A stretch of 64,000 bases of DNA from Uliginosibacterium gangwonense (GTDB lineage Bacteria; Pseudomonadota; Gammaproteobacteria; Burkholderiales; Rhodocyclaceae), in NCBI GenBank assembly GCA_005239635.1, contig SBBQ01000071.1, forward strand, positions 1 through 64,000. Direction: 5' to 3'. The notes beneath the pieces are model-generated. The model saw nothing but the letters and a program-made list of their open reading frames with translations. It searched no databases and was not told the DNA's origin. A program made the position numbers and the translations under genes. Shown piece after piece: positions 36,189 to 44,451 of this stretch. Every line of letters starts with the position of its first letter. The first letter of the stretch is position 1.

Positions 36189-38624
36189 ATGGACACGCAG
36201 ACGAGCACACAGACAACACAACAAACGGTGCATATCCGCAAAGTGGCAGTGTTAGGCGCAGGGGTGATGGGGGCGCAAATTGCGGCGCATTGCGCCAATG
36301 CTGATGTACCTGTTTTGTTATTCGACTTGCCCGCAAAGGACGGCGCAGCCAATGGCATTGTCGACAAGGCACTGGCCGGCTTAAAAAAACTAGAGCCCGC
36401 TCCATTCGCGAGCAAAGACAGGCTCGCAGCGATTGAGGCCGCCAATTACGGAACCGATTTAGCGCGCTTGGAAGAGTGCGACCTCATCATCGAAGCCATT
36501 GCTGAGAAGATGGAATGGAAGCTCGACCTGTATCAAAGAGTCGCGCCGCATGTACGTGCTGATGCCATTTTTGCGTCAAACACTTCCGGCTTATCGATCA
36601 ATGCGCTGGCAGAGGGCGTGCCTGCGGGGATGTCTTCAGATGTCCCTCACTCCATGCGCAGTCGCTTTTGCGGCATCCACTTTTTTAACCCGCCGCGTTA
36701 CATGTCGTTGGTGGAACTCATCCCAACGCGACATACCGATCCCGCATTGCTCGATCAACTCGAAAGTTGGCTCACCACACGGCTTGGCAAAAGCATTGTG
36801 CGGGCAAAAGATACGCCCAACTTCATTGCCAATCGCGTGGGCGTGTTTTCCATCTTGGCGGTGATGCATCACACCGAGCGACTTGGCTTAGGGTTTGATG
36901 AAGTCGATGCGCTCACCGGCCCGCTAATTGGTCGCGCAAAAAGTGCGACTTATCGCACCGCCGATGTGGTGGGTCTCGACACGCTGCAACACGTGATCAA
37001 TACATTGCGCGATACCCTGCCAGATGACCCGTGGCATCGTTATTACCAAGCACCCGTTTGGCTGCAAGCCTTGATTGGCAGAGGCGCGCTGGGACAAAAA
37101 ACGCGCGCAGGAGTGTACCGCAAAGACGGCAAGCAGATTATGGTGCTCGATCTCGCCTCGCAAGATTACCGGCCTAGTGCGGGTGTGGTGGCAGATGAAG
37201 TGTTGGCCATACTCAAGCAAAAAAATCCGGCCGAGAAATTTGCGCAATTACGTGCCAGTGCGCATCCGCAAGCTCGTTTTTTATGGGCGATTTTTCGTGA
37301 TGTGTTTCATTACTGCGCGTGCCATTTGCCAAGCATTGCCGACAATGCACGCGATGTTGATTTCGCCATGCGTTGGGGGTTTGGGTGGAGCATGGGCCCG
37401 TTTGAAACCTGGCAAGCCGCCGGGTGGCAAAACATTGCACAGGCCATTCAAAACGATATCGCCTCGGGCGAGGCGCTCACCAGCACAGCCTTGCCCGCGT
37501 GGGTAATACAGCGTAGCGGCGTGCATGAGGCGACCGGTTCTTATTCAGCCGCCGACAACACACTCAAGCCGCGTTCCAATCTGCCGGTTTATCAGCGCCA
37601 GCTTTACCCCGAACAAGTGTTGGGGGAGGCTGCACCTGATCGCGGCACGACGATTCTCGAAAACGAGGGCGTGCGTTTGTGGGTGCGCAAAGATGTTGAT
37701 GAGCGTATCGGCATTCTCTCGTTCAAGTCCAAAATGCACGCCATTGGCGATGAGGTACTGGATGGCGTGCTGGAAGCCATTGCGCGCGCCGAGTGTGAGT
37801 TGGATGGCGTAGTGGTGTGGCACGAAGCGCCGTTTGCCGTGGGTGCCAATTTGCAGCAAGTGGCGCAAGCGTGTCAGGCCGGTGAGTTTGATCGACTAGA
37901 ACGCACGGTCGCAAAATTCCAGCAAAGTTCGCTCGCGCTCAAGCACGCGCAAGTGCCCGTAGTGGCTGCCGTGCAAGGTATGGCGCTGGGCGGCGGGTGT
38001 GAGTTTGTGATGCACGCAACACACCGTGTGATGGCACTCGAAAGCTATGTGGGTTTGGTTGAAGCCGGGGTGGGCTTAATTCCGGCAGGCGGGGGCTGCA
38101 AAGAGTTTGCGCTGCAAGCACACGCACTTGCGCAACGCGCAGCAGGCGGCGATGTGTTTCCCTACATTCAAAACGCATTCCAAACCATCGCCATGGCCAA
38201 TGTGAGCAAGAGCGCGCTCGAAGCGGTGCAACTCGGTTTTGCCAAATCCTCGGACGACATTTTGTTTCATCCAGCCGAGTTGCTGTATGCCGCCATTCGT
38301 CGCGCGCGTGCTTTGGCTGAAGCGGGCTATCGGCCACCGCTGTCGCAACGTGCCATTACCGTGGCGGGGCGAAATGGGATTGCGACGCTCGAAATGATGT
38401 TGGTGAACATGCAGGGTGGCGGCTTTATTTCAGAGCACGACTATCGTGTGGCAAAAGCTGCCGCAACAGCCTTGTGTGGTGGCGAAGTCGACACCAATGC
38501 GCAGGTGAGTGAAGCATGGATTCTCGATGTAGAGCGCGCGCAGTTTGTTGAATTGCTCAAGCACGAGAAAACACAACAACGCATTGTGCACATGCTTGAA
38601 ACAGGCAAGCCCCTACGTAACTGA
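36189..38624 (+). CDS. 3-hydroxyacyl-CoA dehydrogenase/enoyl-CoA hydratase, FadN-like order
   Basis: An 811-residue multifunctional beta-oxidation enzyme with the dehydrogenase first. The NAD motif VAVLGAGVMGAQIAAHCANA lies at about residues 18-37, then GIHFFNPPRYMSLVELIPT. The hydratase-like domain is C-terminal, with AAVQGMALGGGCEFVMHATH and GLVEAGVGLIPAGGG. This is the reverse of the FadJ-like enzyme at 32066 and resembles FadN of Bacillus. It pairs with the thiolase downstream. GGGAG precedes the ATG. Confidence 0.9.
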   Translation: MDTQTSTQTTQQTVHIRKVAVLGAGVMGAQIAAHCANADVPVLLFDLPAKDGAANGIVDKALAGLKKLEPAPFASKDRLAAIEAANYGTDLARLEECDLIIEAIAEKMEWKLDLYQRVAPHVRADAIFASNTSGLSINALAEGVPAGMSSDVPHSMRSRFCGIHFFNPPRYMSLVELIPTRHTDPALLDQLESWLTTRLGKSIVRAKDTPNFIANRVGVFSILAVMHHTERLGLGFDEVDALTGPLIGRAKSATYRTADVVGLDTLQHVINTLRDTLPDDPWHRYYQAPVWLQALIGRGALGQKTRAGVYRKDGKQIMVLDLASQDYRPSAGVVADEVLAILKQKNPAEKFAQLRASAHPQARFLWAIFRDVFHYCACHLPSIADNARDVDFAMRWGFGWSMGPFETWQAAGWQNIAQAIQNDIASGEALTSTALPAWVIQRSGVHEATGSYSAADNTLKPRSNLPVYQRQLYPEQVLGEAAPDRGTTILENEGVRLWVRKDVDERIGILSFKSKMHAIGDEVLDGVLEAIARAECELDGVVVWHEAPFAVGANLQQVAQACQAGEFDRLERTVAKFQQSSLALKHAQVPVVAAVQGMALGGGCEFVMHATHRVMALESYVGLVEAGVGLIPAGGGCKEFALQAHALAQRAAGGDVFPYIQNAFQTIAMANVSKSALEAVQLGFAKSSDDILFHPAELLYAAIRRARALAEAGYRPPLSQRAITVAGRNGIATLEMMLVNMQGGGFISEHDYRVAKAAATALCGGEVDTNAQVSEAWILDVERAQFVELLKHEKTQQRIVHMLETGKPLRN

Positions 38625-38710
38625 CGATGCAACAAACCAAGCAACGCAGCTCGAAACTTAGCCCAGCACGCAAGCCCAGTAATGTTCAGCAAACTTAGCG
38701 GGAGATGAAT

Positions 38711-39922
38711 ATGAGCCATGCAGTGAGCAAAGCAATACAAGCGGTCTATCTCGTTGCCGCGACACGCACGCCCGTTGGCAAAAAGGGCGGCATGTTTCGC
38801 AGCGTACGACCGGACGACTTGCTGGCGCACGTCATCCGCCAAGTGGTGGCCAAAGTGCCGAACTTAGACCCGCATGAAATTGGCGATGTGATCGCCGGTT
38901 GCGCCATGCCTGAAGGTGAGCAGGGCATGAACGTGGCGCGTATCGGTTTGCTATTAGCAGGTTTGCCCAACACGGTGCCGGGCGTCACGGTCAATCGATT
39001 CTGCGCATCGGGCGTGCAAGCTGTGGCCGATGCAGCTAATCGCATCCGCCTTGGCGAGGCCGATGTCATGCTCGCTGCCGGCACCGAGAGCATGAGCTGT
39101 ATGCCGCAAATGACCGGCAACAAAACCAGCCTTAACCCTGCCGTATTTTCACATTCAGAGAATGTTGGCATTGCCTATGGCATGGGGCTCACCGCAGAGA
39201 AGGTGGCGCAGCAATGGCAAGTGAATCGCGAAGACCAAGATGTCTTCGCATTTCAATCTCACCAGCGTGCGTTGGCGGCACAAAGCACGGGCGCGTTTGC
39301 CAATGAAATTTCACCCTACACCGTGCAAACCTATGCGCCGGGCCAAGGCGGCGCAGTGCGCGTGGCCGAGCGTATGTGCGCAGTGGATGAAGGTCCGCGT
39401 GCGGATTCGTCGATTGAAGGATTGGCAAAACTCAAACCCGTGTTTGCGGTACGCGGCAGCGTAACCGCGGGTAACAGCTCGCAAATGTCAGATGGTGCAG
39501 CAGCCGTGTTGCTCATGAGCGAAGCTGCGCTCAAACGTTACAACGTAACGCCCATTGCACGCTTTTGCAGTTTTGCGGTGGCGGGCGTGCCGCCCGAAGT
39601 TATGGGCATCGGTCCGATTGAAGCCATACCGCGTGCGCTCAAAGCCGCAGGCATAGCGCAAAACGCATTAGATTGGATTGAGCTGAACGAAGCCTTCGCC
39701 GCGCAGTCGCTGGCGGTTATGCGTCAATTGCAACTCGACCCCGCTAAAGTAAATCCCTTGGGCGGTGCCATTGCTCTCGGCCATCCGTTGGGCGCGACTG
39801 GCGCAATTCGCACCGCGACCTTGCTGAGCGCGATGCAACGCGATGCATCAGTGCGACACGGCATGATCACCATGTGCATTGGCACGGGCATGGGTGCGGC
39901 TGCTATTTACGAACGGTGCTAG
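38711..39922 (+). CDS. fadA: Acetyl-CoA C-acyltransferase (thiolase), FadA-like
   Basis: A 403-residue thiolase. ATG 38711 is chosen because GGGAG ends 7 nt upstream, whereas ATG 38705 touches it. The nucleophile cysteine is in NRFCASGVQAVADAA, the general base in GGAIALGHPLGATG, and the second cysteine in MCIGTGMGAA. It follows the FadN-like gene and probably forms a second thiolytic complex. Two repeated 9-mers fall in it, one at the same place as in the FadI-like gene (GLAKLKPVF). Confidence 0.9.
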   Translation: MSHAVSKAIQAVYLVAATRTPVGKKGGMFRSVRPDDLLAHVIRQVVAKVPNLDPHEIGDVIAGCAMPEGEQGMNVARIGLLLAGLPNTVPGVTVNRFCASGVQAVADAANRIRLGEADVMLAAGTESMSCMPQMTGNKTSLNPAVFSHSENVGIAYGMGLTAEKVAQQWQVNREDQDVFAFQSHQRALAAQSTGAFANEISPYTVQTYAPGQGGAVRVAERMCAVDEGPRADSSIEGLAKLKPVFAVRGSVTAGNSSQMSDGAAAVLLMSEAALKRYNVTPIARFCSFAVAGVPPEVMGIGPIEAIPRALKAAGIAQNALDWIELNEAFAAQSLAVMRQLQLDPAKVNPLGGAIALGHPLGATGAIRTATLLSAMQRDASVRHGMITMCIGTGMGAAAIYERC

Positions 39923-39977
39923 TGGCTGCTTGTTAAGCAAGCTCGGTTACACAGGCAGCGAGCGTGAGGGTGCGGTG

Positions 39978-40004
39978 GAATACACCCACTACGCGGGTGT
40001 ATTC
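39978..40004. other. Perfect 10-bp hairpin after the second thiolase gene
   Basis: GAATACACCC (39978-39987), 7-nt loop, GGGTGTATTC (39995-40004). AAAAAC follows, with no T run on either strand, so it is not a typical intrinsic terminator. It lies in the 181-nt gap before the enoyl-CoA hydratase gene and could be an operator, a stability element or a poor terminator. Confidence 0.5.
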
Positions 40005-40012
40005 AAAAACTA

Positions 40013-40021
40013 ATTGGCAAA
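40013..40021 (+). repeat. Repeated 9-mer, intergenic copy after the second thiolase gene
   Basis: ATTGGCAAA (flanked A/A) 9 nt past the 10-bp hairpin, in the gap between the thiolase and enoyl-CoA hydratase genes. Confidence 0.7.
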
Positions 40022-40103
40022 ATGGCAGCCGCGCCAGCTTGAGCCTTCCATCATCTTGTTGTGGTAAAAAACAGATTCAATCAACGCAAAAAGGCAGCGC
40101 ACC

Positions 40104-40925
40104 GTGAGTAATCAGGCCAACACCAATCAAACCGTTTTGCTGCAAATTGATGAGGCTGGCATTGCGACACTCACCTTAAATGACCCACACTCGCTCAACG
40201 CCCTGTCTAACGACATGATGCAAGCGCTACGCGCCCAAGTTGAACGCGTAGTGGCCGACGCTAACGTCAAAGTCATCGTGCTACAAGGGGCCTGTGGCCA
40301 CTTTATGTCCGGCGGCAATATCAAAGAATTTTCGCAACAACTCAGCCTGCCCGGCAAAGACCGGCTTGCGCTCACCCACGCCATGATCACGCAGTGGATC
40401 AATCCCACCGTGCTCGCCTTGCGCAACACACATCAACCCGTTATTGCCAAAGTGCAAGGCGCGTGCGCGGGCTTTGGTTTGTCGCTCATGCTCAGTGCCG
40501 ACCTGGCGGTGGCAGACGACAGCGCACGCTTTAGCACTGCCTACACGCGCATTGGTTTATCGCCCGACGGTGGCGCTACACACTTTTTGGCGGCGCGTCT
40601 TGGGCCGCTGCGTGCCGCACAGTTGTTCATGATGGCAGAACGATTTGACGCCGAACAAGCGCACGACATGGGCCTGCTCAACAAAGTGGTGCCGGCCGGC
40701 ATGCTCGATTTAGAAGTGGCTCAGCTCGCGCAACACTTAGCGCAAGGCGCGCGCCACGCCTATGGCGAAATTAAACGCCTACTCAACGCCGCGCCGCTCA
40801 ACACATTGGCAACACAGCTTGAGGCGGAGGCTGATGCCTTCTCGCGTTGCAGCGCCACCAACGACTACGCCGAAGGCATTCAGTCGTTTCTGCAAAAGCG
40901 TAGGCCGAGGTTTGAGGGGCGGTAG
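40104..40925 (+). CDS. Enoyl-CoA hydratase/isomerase family protein
   Basis: A 273-residue crotonase-fold protein starting at GTG 40104 (SNQANTNQTVLLQIDEAGIA). Oxyanion-hole motifs are HFMSGGNIKEF and VQGACAGFGLSLMLSADLAV; the acidic active-site region is TRIGLSPDGGATHFLAARLG. The aspartate in place of one catalytic glutamate resembles PaaG-type isomerases, so double-bond isomerisation is as likely as hydration. It ends the beta-oxidation region. Confidence 0.85.
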   Translation: MSNQANTNQTVLLQIDEAGIATLTLNDPHSLNALSNDMMQALRAQVERVVADANVKVIVLQGACGHFMSGGNIKEFSQQLSLPGKDRLALTHAMITQWINPTVLALRNTHQPVIAKVQGACAGFGLSLMLSADLAVADDSARFSTAYTRIGLSPDGGATHFLAARLGPLRAAQLFMMAERFDAEQAHDMGLLNKVVPAGMLDLEVAQLAQHLAQGARHAYGEIKRLLNAAPLNTLATQLEAEADAFSRCSATNDYAEGIQSFLQKRRPRFEGR

Positions 40926-40929
40926 ATTG

Positions 40930-41514
40930 ATGGAGGGCTACATTGAAACGGGCTTTGAAGCTGATTTGGCAGATTCCTTGGAAATGGCGTTCGTCTTTCT
41001 AGAGTCAAGCCAAACAGACAGTCGATACTGGAAGTGGTTTGTTCTAGCGCTTCATTCATCTGTGCAAGGTACTGCCGCATTGGCACTGGAGCATGGAAAT
41101 GGCCTGCTCATTCAAAAACCAGGGGTGATGAAGCGCATAATTGAGTCGCGGGGTGATAACGCCCAAATAGTTGAGCGTTATATGGACAAATTTACCAATC
41201 TTGTTGAGAAAACCGGACGAAATGAAATGCTGAGGCAGGGTGCAGTCCCGCTGGAAGATAATGGCCATGTTAGTGCCATGAGAGTATTAAATGATATTCG
41301 TGAGGATTTCGTTCACTTCAATATCAACTCATGGATGATCGGCATTCAAAACTTACTTAAGCTAGCTCAGCATGGAGTTGAATACATTTGTCATTACGCC
41401 AGAGACACTCCTGCAATTTTGTGGCACGAAGAATCGTGTCAGAAGCGAGCAAATGCGGCTATTGTTGCACTACGAGATAAATTAGCTGTATTAAGTGTGT
41501 CTAATAATAATTAG
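40930..41514 (+). CDS. HEPN-like alpha-helical protein of unknown function
   Basis: 194 residues from ATG 40930, four nt after the previous stop. All-helical by appearance, with WKWFVLALHSSVQGTAALAL near residue 40 and LNDIREDFVHFNINSWM. The R124-x4-H129 pattern in REDFVH is the RNase signature of HEPN domains, and the layout resembles proteobacterial HEPN-like proteins with an RNDFxHF motif. The gene looks A/T-richer than its neighbours and has no copy of the repeated 9-mer, which hints at later acquisition. No antitoxin or nucleotidyltransferase partner is adjacent. Its stop overlaps the convergent ydcF-like gene by 4 nt. Confidence 0.6.
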   Translation: MEGYIETGFEADLADSLEMAFVFLESSQTDSRYWKWFVLALHSSVQGTAALALEHGNGLLIQKPGVMKRIIESRGDNAQIVERYMDKFTNLVEKTGRNEMLRQGAVPLEDNGHVSAMRVLNDIREDFVHFNINSWMIGIQNLLKLAQHGVEYICHYARDTPAILWHEESCQKRANAAIVALRDKLAVLSVSNNN

Positions 41515-42281
41515 CGCGTATCTACTCGCACCACCGCATACCCCAACATCTCATGCAGCGCGTAGTAGCTGTTATGCAGCGCGTTCATCGACGGTAAAAA
41601 ATCATTCACTTCTAATGGCTCAGGCTCGGGGTATTGCATGTCGAGCGGGGCCGGCACCATTTCAAACCCGACATTGGCAAATTCGGCCATGGCGCGCCGC
41701 ATGTGAAAGGCGTGGGTGACCAGCACGATGCGTTTAACGTTGGCCTGCTTCAGCAAGGGGGCCGATAGCGTGGCGTTTTCGTGTGTGTCGTGCGAGCGAT
41801 CTTCTGCCCATTGCACGGGCACACCAAACTCATTTTCGAGTGACTGTTGCATCACCTTGGCTTCAGACGGGCCGCGTCCAATTTGCCCGCCGGTCACGAG
41901 CACGGGTAGCTGCGTGGCGCGTGCAATGATTGCGCCATGACGCACCCGTTCTAAGGTGAGGGCATTGACGGACCAGTCGTCATATTCTGGCGCAAAGCGT
42001 TTGCCGCCACCCAAAATCACAATGGCTTGCGCGGTTTGCAGTTGTTCTAAATTAGGTGAGGCCGGTGCTTGGCCTGCGGCTTGGCGCAGCAAAAAATCGC
42101 TGCAAACGGGTAGGCATAACAGCAGCCCCAAACTCAGTCCGCCGATGAGCAGTGTTTTGCCAATGCGTGGCCATTTGCGCCAAAGCAGTAAGCCCAGCAA
42201 GGCCAGCAGCAACGGCCCACCGGGCGGCAGAATGAGCGACGAAACCAGTTTTTTGAAAGCGAAATACAGGCTAGACGACAT
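41511..42281 (-). CDS. YdcF/ElyC family protein (DUF218)
   Basis: A 256-residue protein with two N-terminal membrane segments (about residues 10-60) and a DUF218 domain: AQAIVILGGGKRFAPEYDDW, TLERVRHGAIIARATQLPVL and VKRIVLVTHAFHMRRAMAEF. E. coli ElyC and SanA, of the same family, affect envelope integrity and peptidoglycan or lipid-carrier handling; the activity is not established. Two repeated 9-mers lie in it, in opposite orientation. Confidence 0.85.
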   Translation of the reverse strand: MSSSLYFAFKKLVSSLILPPGGPLLLALLGLLLWRKWPRIGKTLLIGGLSLGLLLCLPVCSDFLLRQAAGQAPASPNLEQLQTAQAIVILGGGKRFAPEYDDWSVNALTLERVRHGAIIARATQLPVLVTGGQIGRGPSEAKVMQQSLENEFGVPVQWAEDRSHDTHENATLSAPLLKQANVKRIVLVTHAFHMRRAMAEFANVGFEMVPAPLDMQYPEPEPLEVNDFLPSMNALHNSYYALHEMLGYAVVRVDTR

Positions 42282-42426
42282 AAAAATGGTTCTCGAACGG
42301 GCTGAGGGCTGTGTGTGTGGGTGGATTATGCGTAAAATCTGGGCCAGCAGGTGTGTGTGAAGTTTTTTTGAGTGTGTTGAAGATGCGTAGCGTTAAGTTA
42401 CGTGTGCGTTTATTAACCACGGACCG

Positions 42427-43152
42427 ATGTTCATGTCATCAACAGCCTGGTCATTGGATTGGCGGGGAATTGCGCTGCTGGCAGTGGCGTTGGTGGCCGT
42501 TTATTTGGCGGCGCTGATGTTGCGTCTGTTCATTATGCGTCGTCGGCGCATGGCTTGGCGCGATACGCAGGTGGCACAAGCGGCCGTGGCAGGTGGTGTG
42601 CCAGAAGATTTTTTAATGCAGGCCCCGACAACTTCAACACCGGTCGAAACGGTGAGTCCGGCATTTCATCGTTTGCTGGCAGCGCGCTTGCAGCAAGATG
42701 CAGCGGACGACAATTTAGATGATGCCGAGCATTTTGAGCCCTACCAGCCGGGCGTGAGAACGCCTGTAAATCCAATTTCAAATGCGATGACTAGTACGTC
42801 TATGGTAAATGCGCCCATGACGAGTGTGTCAGAGTTTTCAGTGCCGGCTGTGCCGCAACCCGCGATATCCAAAACGTCTATGCATCAAGCTGCTATGCCC
42901 CAACCCATTACACCAGCCGAGTACGATGCGCTGCGTGATGAAGTCGCGCAGTTGCGCGAGCAGTTGCGCGAAATGCAAGACGAATTACTCACGCTCAAAG
43001 TGACGCGCAATATTTCGCCACAATATGCAGAGGCTTTGGGTATGGCGCAGCGCGGGCAAGCAGCTTCAGACATTGCGCAGCAATGCGATATTTCAATTGG
43101 TGAGGCGGAGCTGGTGCTCGCCTTGCAGCAACAACATCGGGGTGAGTCGTAA
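42427..43152 (+). CDS. DUF2802 membrane-anchored protein
   Basis: 241 residues (start 42427; ATG 42433 is an alternative). One N-terminal transmembrane segment (about residues 12-36), a basic RRRRMAW stop-transfer, a low-complexity Thr/Pro/Met middle, a short coiled coil (YDALRDEVAQLREQLREMQD) and a C-terminal DUF2802-like helix-turn-helix (YAEALGMAQRGQAASDIAQQ). Function unknown. It overlaps the SPOR gene by one base. Confidence 0.7.
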   Translation: MFMSSTAWSLDWRGIALLAVALVAVYLAALMLRLFIMRRRRMAWRDTQVAQAAVAGGVPEDFLMQAPTTSTPVETVSPAFHRLLAARLQQDAADDNLDDAEHFEPYQPGVRTPVNPISNAMTSTSMVNAPMTSVSEFSVPAVPQPAISKTSMHQAAMPQPITPAEYDALRDEVAQLREQLREMQDELLTLKVTRNISPQYAEALGMAQRGQAASDIAQQCDISIGEAELVLALQQQHRGES

Positions 43153-43955
43153 TGAGTGAAATACGGGACGATCATGGCCAAACAGATACGGACCAGACGG
43201 ATCCTTACGCGCAGTCGTCGGATGAAACGGCGTTACGCAATAAGCTGATTAAACGCAGCGCGATTGCGGCTTCGGTATTGGTCGTGTTGGCCATCGGCAT
43301 TTTTGTGTTGGGCCAAGACAGCAAAGAAGAGCCTGCTCAGGAAGCTAAGCAAGAAGCCAAACCCGAAGTGGTTGAAGAAAAAGCCCCGCCACCGCAAGCG
43401 GTGCAGGCGCAAGACGTGCAGGTAGAAACAACCGATAAAGCAGATGACGCAGCGCAGGCAAAAGAAGGTGAACACGCTAAGCCTGATGGTGAAGCTGTGG
43501 TGGAGTCCGAGTTGACTGAGAAGTCTGAGTTAAAACGTGATCCGCATGACACGGAGGCACCGGGTGCAGTTTCCCCGCGCAGTGCCATTAAGCAGAAAGC
43601 GCAAGCTACACCTGCGCAGCCTTCGCCACCGCAACTCATTATTCGCAACACAACGCAACCTGCGGTTGCGCCATCCAAGGCGACTGTGCCCGTGCAGCCC
43701 CCCGTGATTGTGCCCAAAGCCATTGCCCCCACGGGCCCGGTAAAAGGCTTTGTGGTGCAAATGGGGGTGTTTGCCAATGTTGGCAATGCGCAGCAATTGC
43801 ATGAAAAATTAGTGAAGGCGGGCATTCCCGCGCAAATTGAGGCACGTGTGCAAATTGGCCCCTTTACGTCGCGGGAACAAGCCGATTTGGCACGCAGCAA
43901 AATGCGTGAAATGGGCTTAGACGCCGGCGTGGTGGTGCCCCTGCCGGGTAAGTAA
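43152..43955 (+). CDS. SPOR-domain membrane protein
   Basis: 267 residues with an N-terminal cytoplasmic stretch, one transmembrane segment (IAASVLVVLAIGIFVLG, about residues 36-53) and a long acidic and Pro/Ala-rich linker. The C-terminal SPOR domain (about 195-265) has VVQMGVFANVGNAQQLHEKL and QIGPFTSREQADLARSKM. SPOR domains bind denuded glycan at the division septum, so a FtsN/DedD-like role in division is likely. A repeated 9-mer encodes F-A-N in the domain. Confidence 0.85.
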   Translation: MSEIRDDHGQTDTDQTDPYAQSSDETALRNKLIKRSAIAASVLVVLAIGIFVLGQDSKEEPAQEAKQEAKPEVVEEKAPPPQAVQAQDVQVETTDKADDAAQAKEGEHAKPDGEAVVESELTEKSELKRDPHDTEAPGAVSPRSAIKQKAQATPAQPSPPQLIIRNTTQPAVAPSKATVPVQPPVIVPKAIAPTGPVKGFVVQMGVFANVGNAQQLHEKLVKAGIPAQIEARVQIGPFTSREQADLARSKMREMGLDAGVVVPLPGK

Positions 43956-43976
43956 TGACATGCCGCAATGGCCGTA

Positions 43977-43997
43977 ACGGCACGTAGATCGTGCCGT
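43977..43997. other. Perfect 8-bp hairpin between the SPOR gene and ridA
   Basis: ACGGCACG (43977-43984), loop TAGAT, CGTGCCGT (43990-43997), with no T run following. It lies 21 nt after the SPOR gene stop and 22 nt before ridA, overlapping where a ridA promoter or leader would be. Confidence 0.45.
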
Positions 43998-44019
43998 ACA
44001 AGATTGACTGGAGAGCAAC

Positions 44020-44418
44020 ATGACGCAGAATAACCGCACCCCTAAAACCATTATTTCAACGCAAAACGCACCGGGCGCCATTGGCACCTATTCGCAAGCC
44101 GTGCGTGTGTGCAACACCATTTATTTGTCCGGCCAAATTGGTTTGGATCCCGCCACCATGCAAATGGAAGAAGGTATCGACGCGCAGATCGTTCGTGTCT
44201 TCGAAAACCTTAAGGCCGTGGCTGAAGCTGCCGGTGCAACCTTGGGTGATGCAGTCAAAATCAACATCTTCCTCACCGACTTGGCCAACTTCGCCAAGGT
44301 GAATGAGGTGATGGCGAAGTATGTGCCGGAGCCTTACCCCGCACGTGCCGCCGTTGGCGTGACACAATTGCCGCGCGGCGCGTTGGTGGAGGCCGATGCC
44401 GTTCTGCACGTTGGTTAA
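44020..44418 (+). CDS. ridA: RidA family enamine/imine deaminase
   Basis: Hydrolyses reactive 2-aminoacrylate and related imines made by PLP dehydratases. The 132-residue product has the family motifs [39 protein letters not shown] and [20 protein letters not shown]; the arginine in PARAAV is the catalytic one. GGAG is 9 nt before the ATG. recG follows after 33 nt. Confidence 0.95.
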   Translation: MTQNNRTPKTIISTQNAPGAIGTYSQAVRVCNTIYLSGQIGLDPATMQMEEGIDAQIVRVFENLKAVAEAAGATLGDAVKINIFLTDLANFAKVNEVMAKYVPEPYPARAAVGVTQLPRGALVEADAVLHVG

Positions 44419-44451
44419 TCTTTCTGCGTAGCGAGTTGGGTCGTCGTCACC

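Noticed and set aside
37939-38337. 132-codon minus-strand frame opposite the FadN-like gene
   Set aside because: Lies wholly within a well-supported enzyme gene and has no family features.
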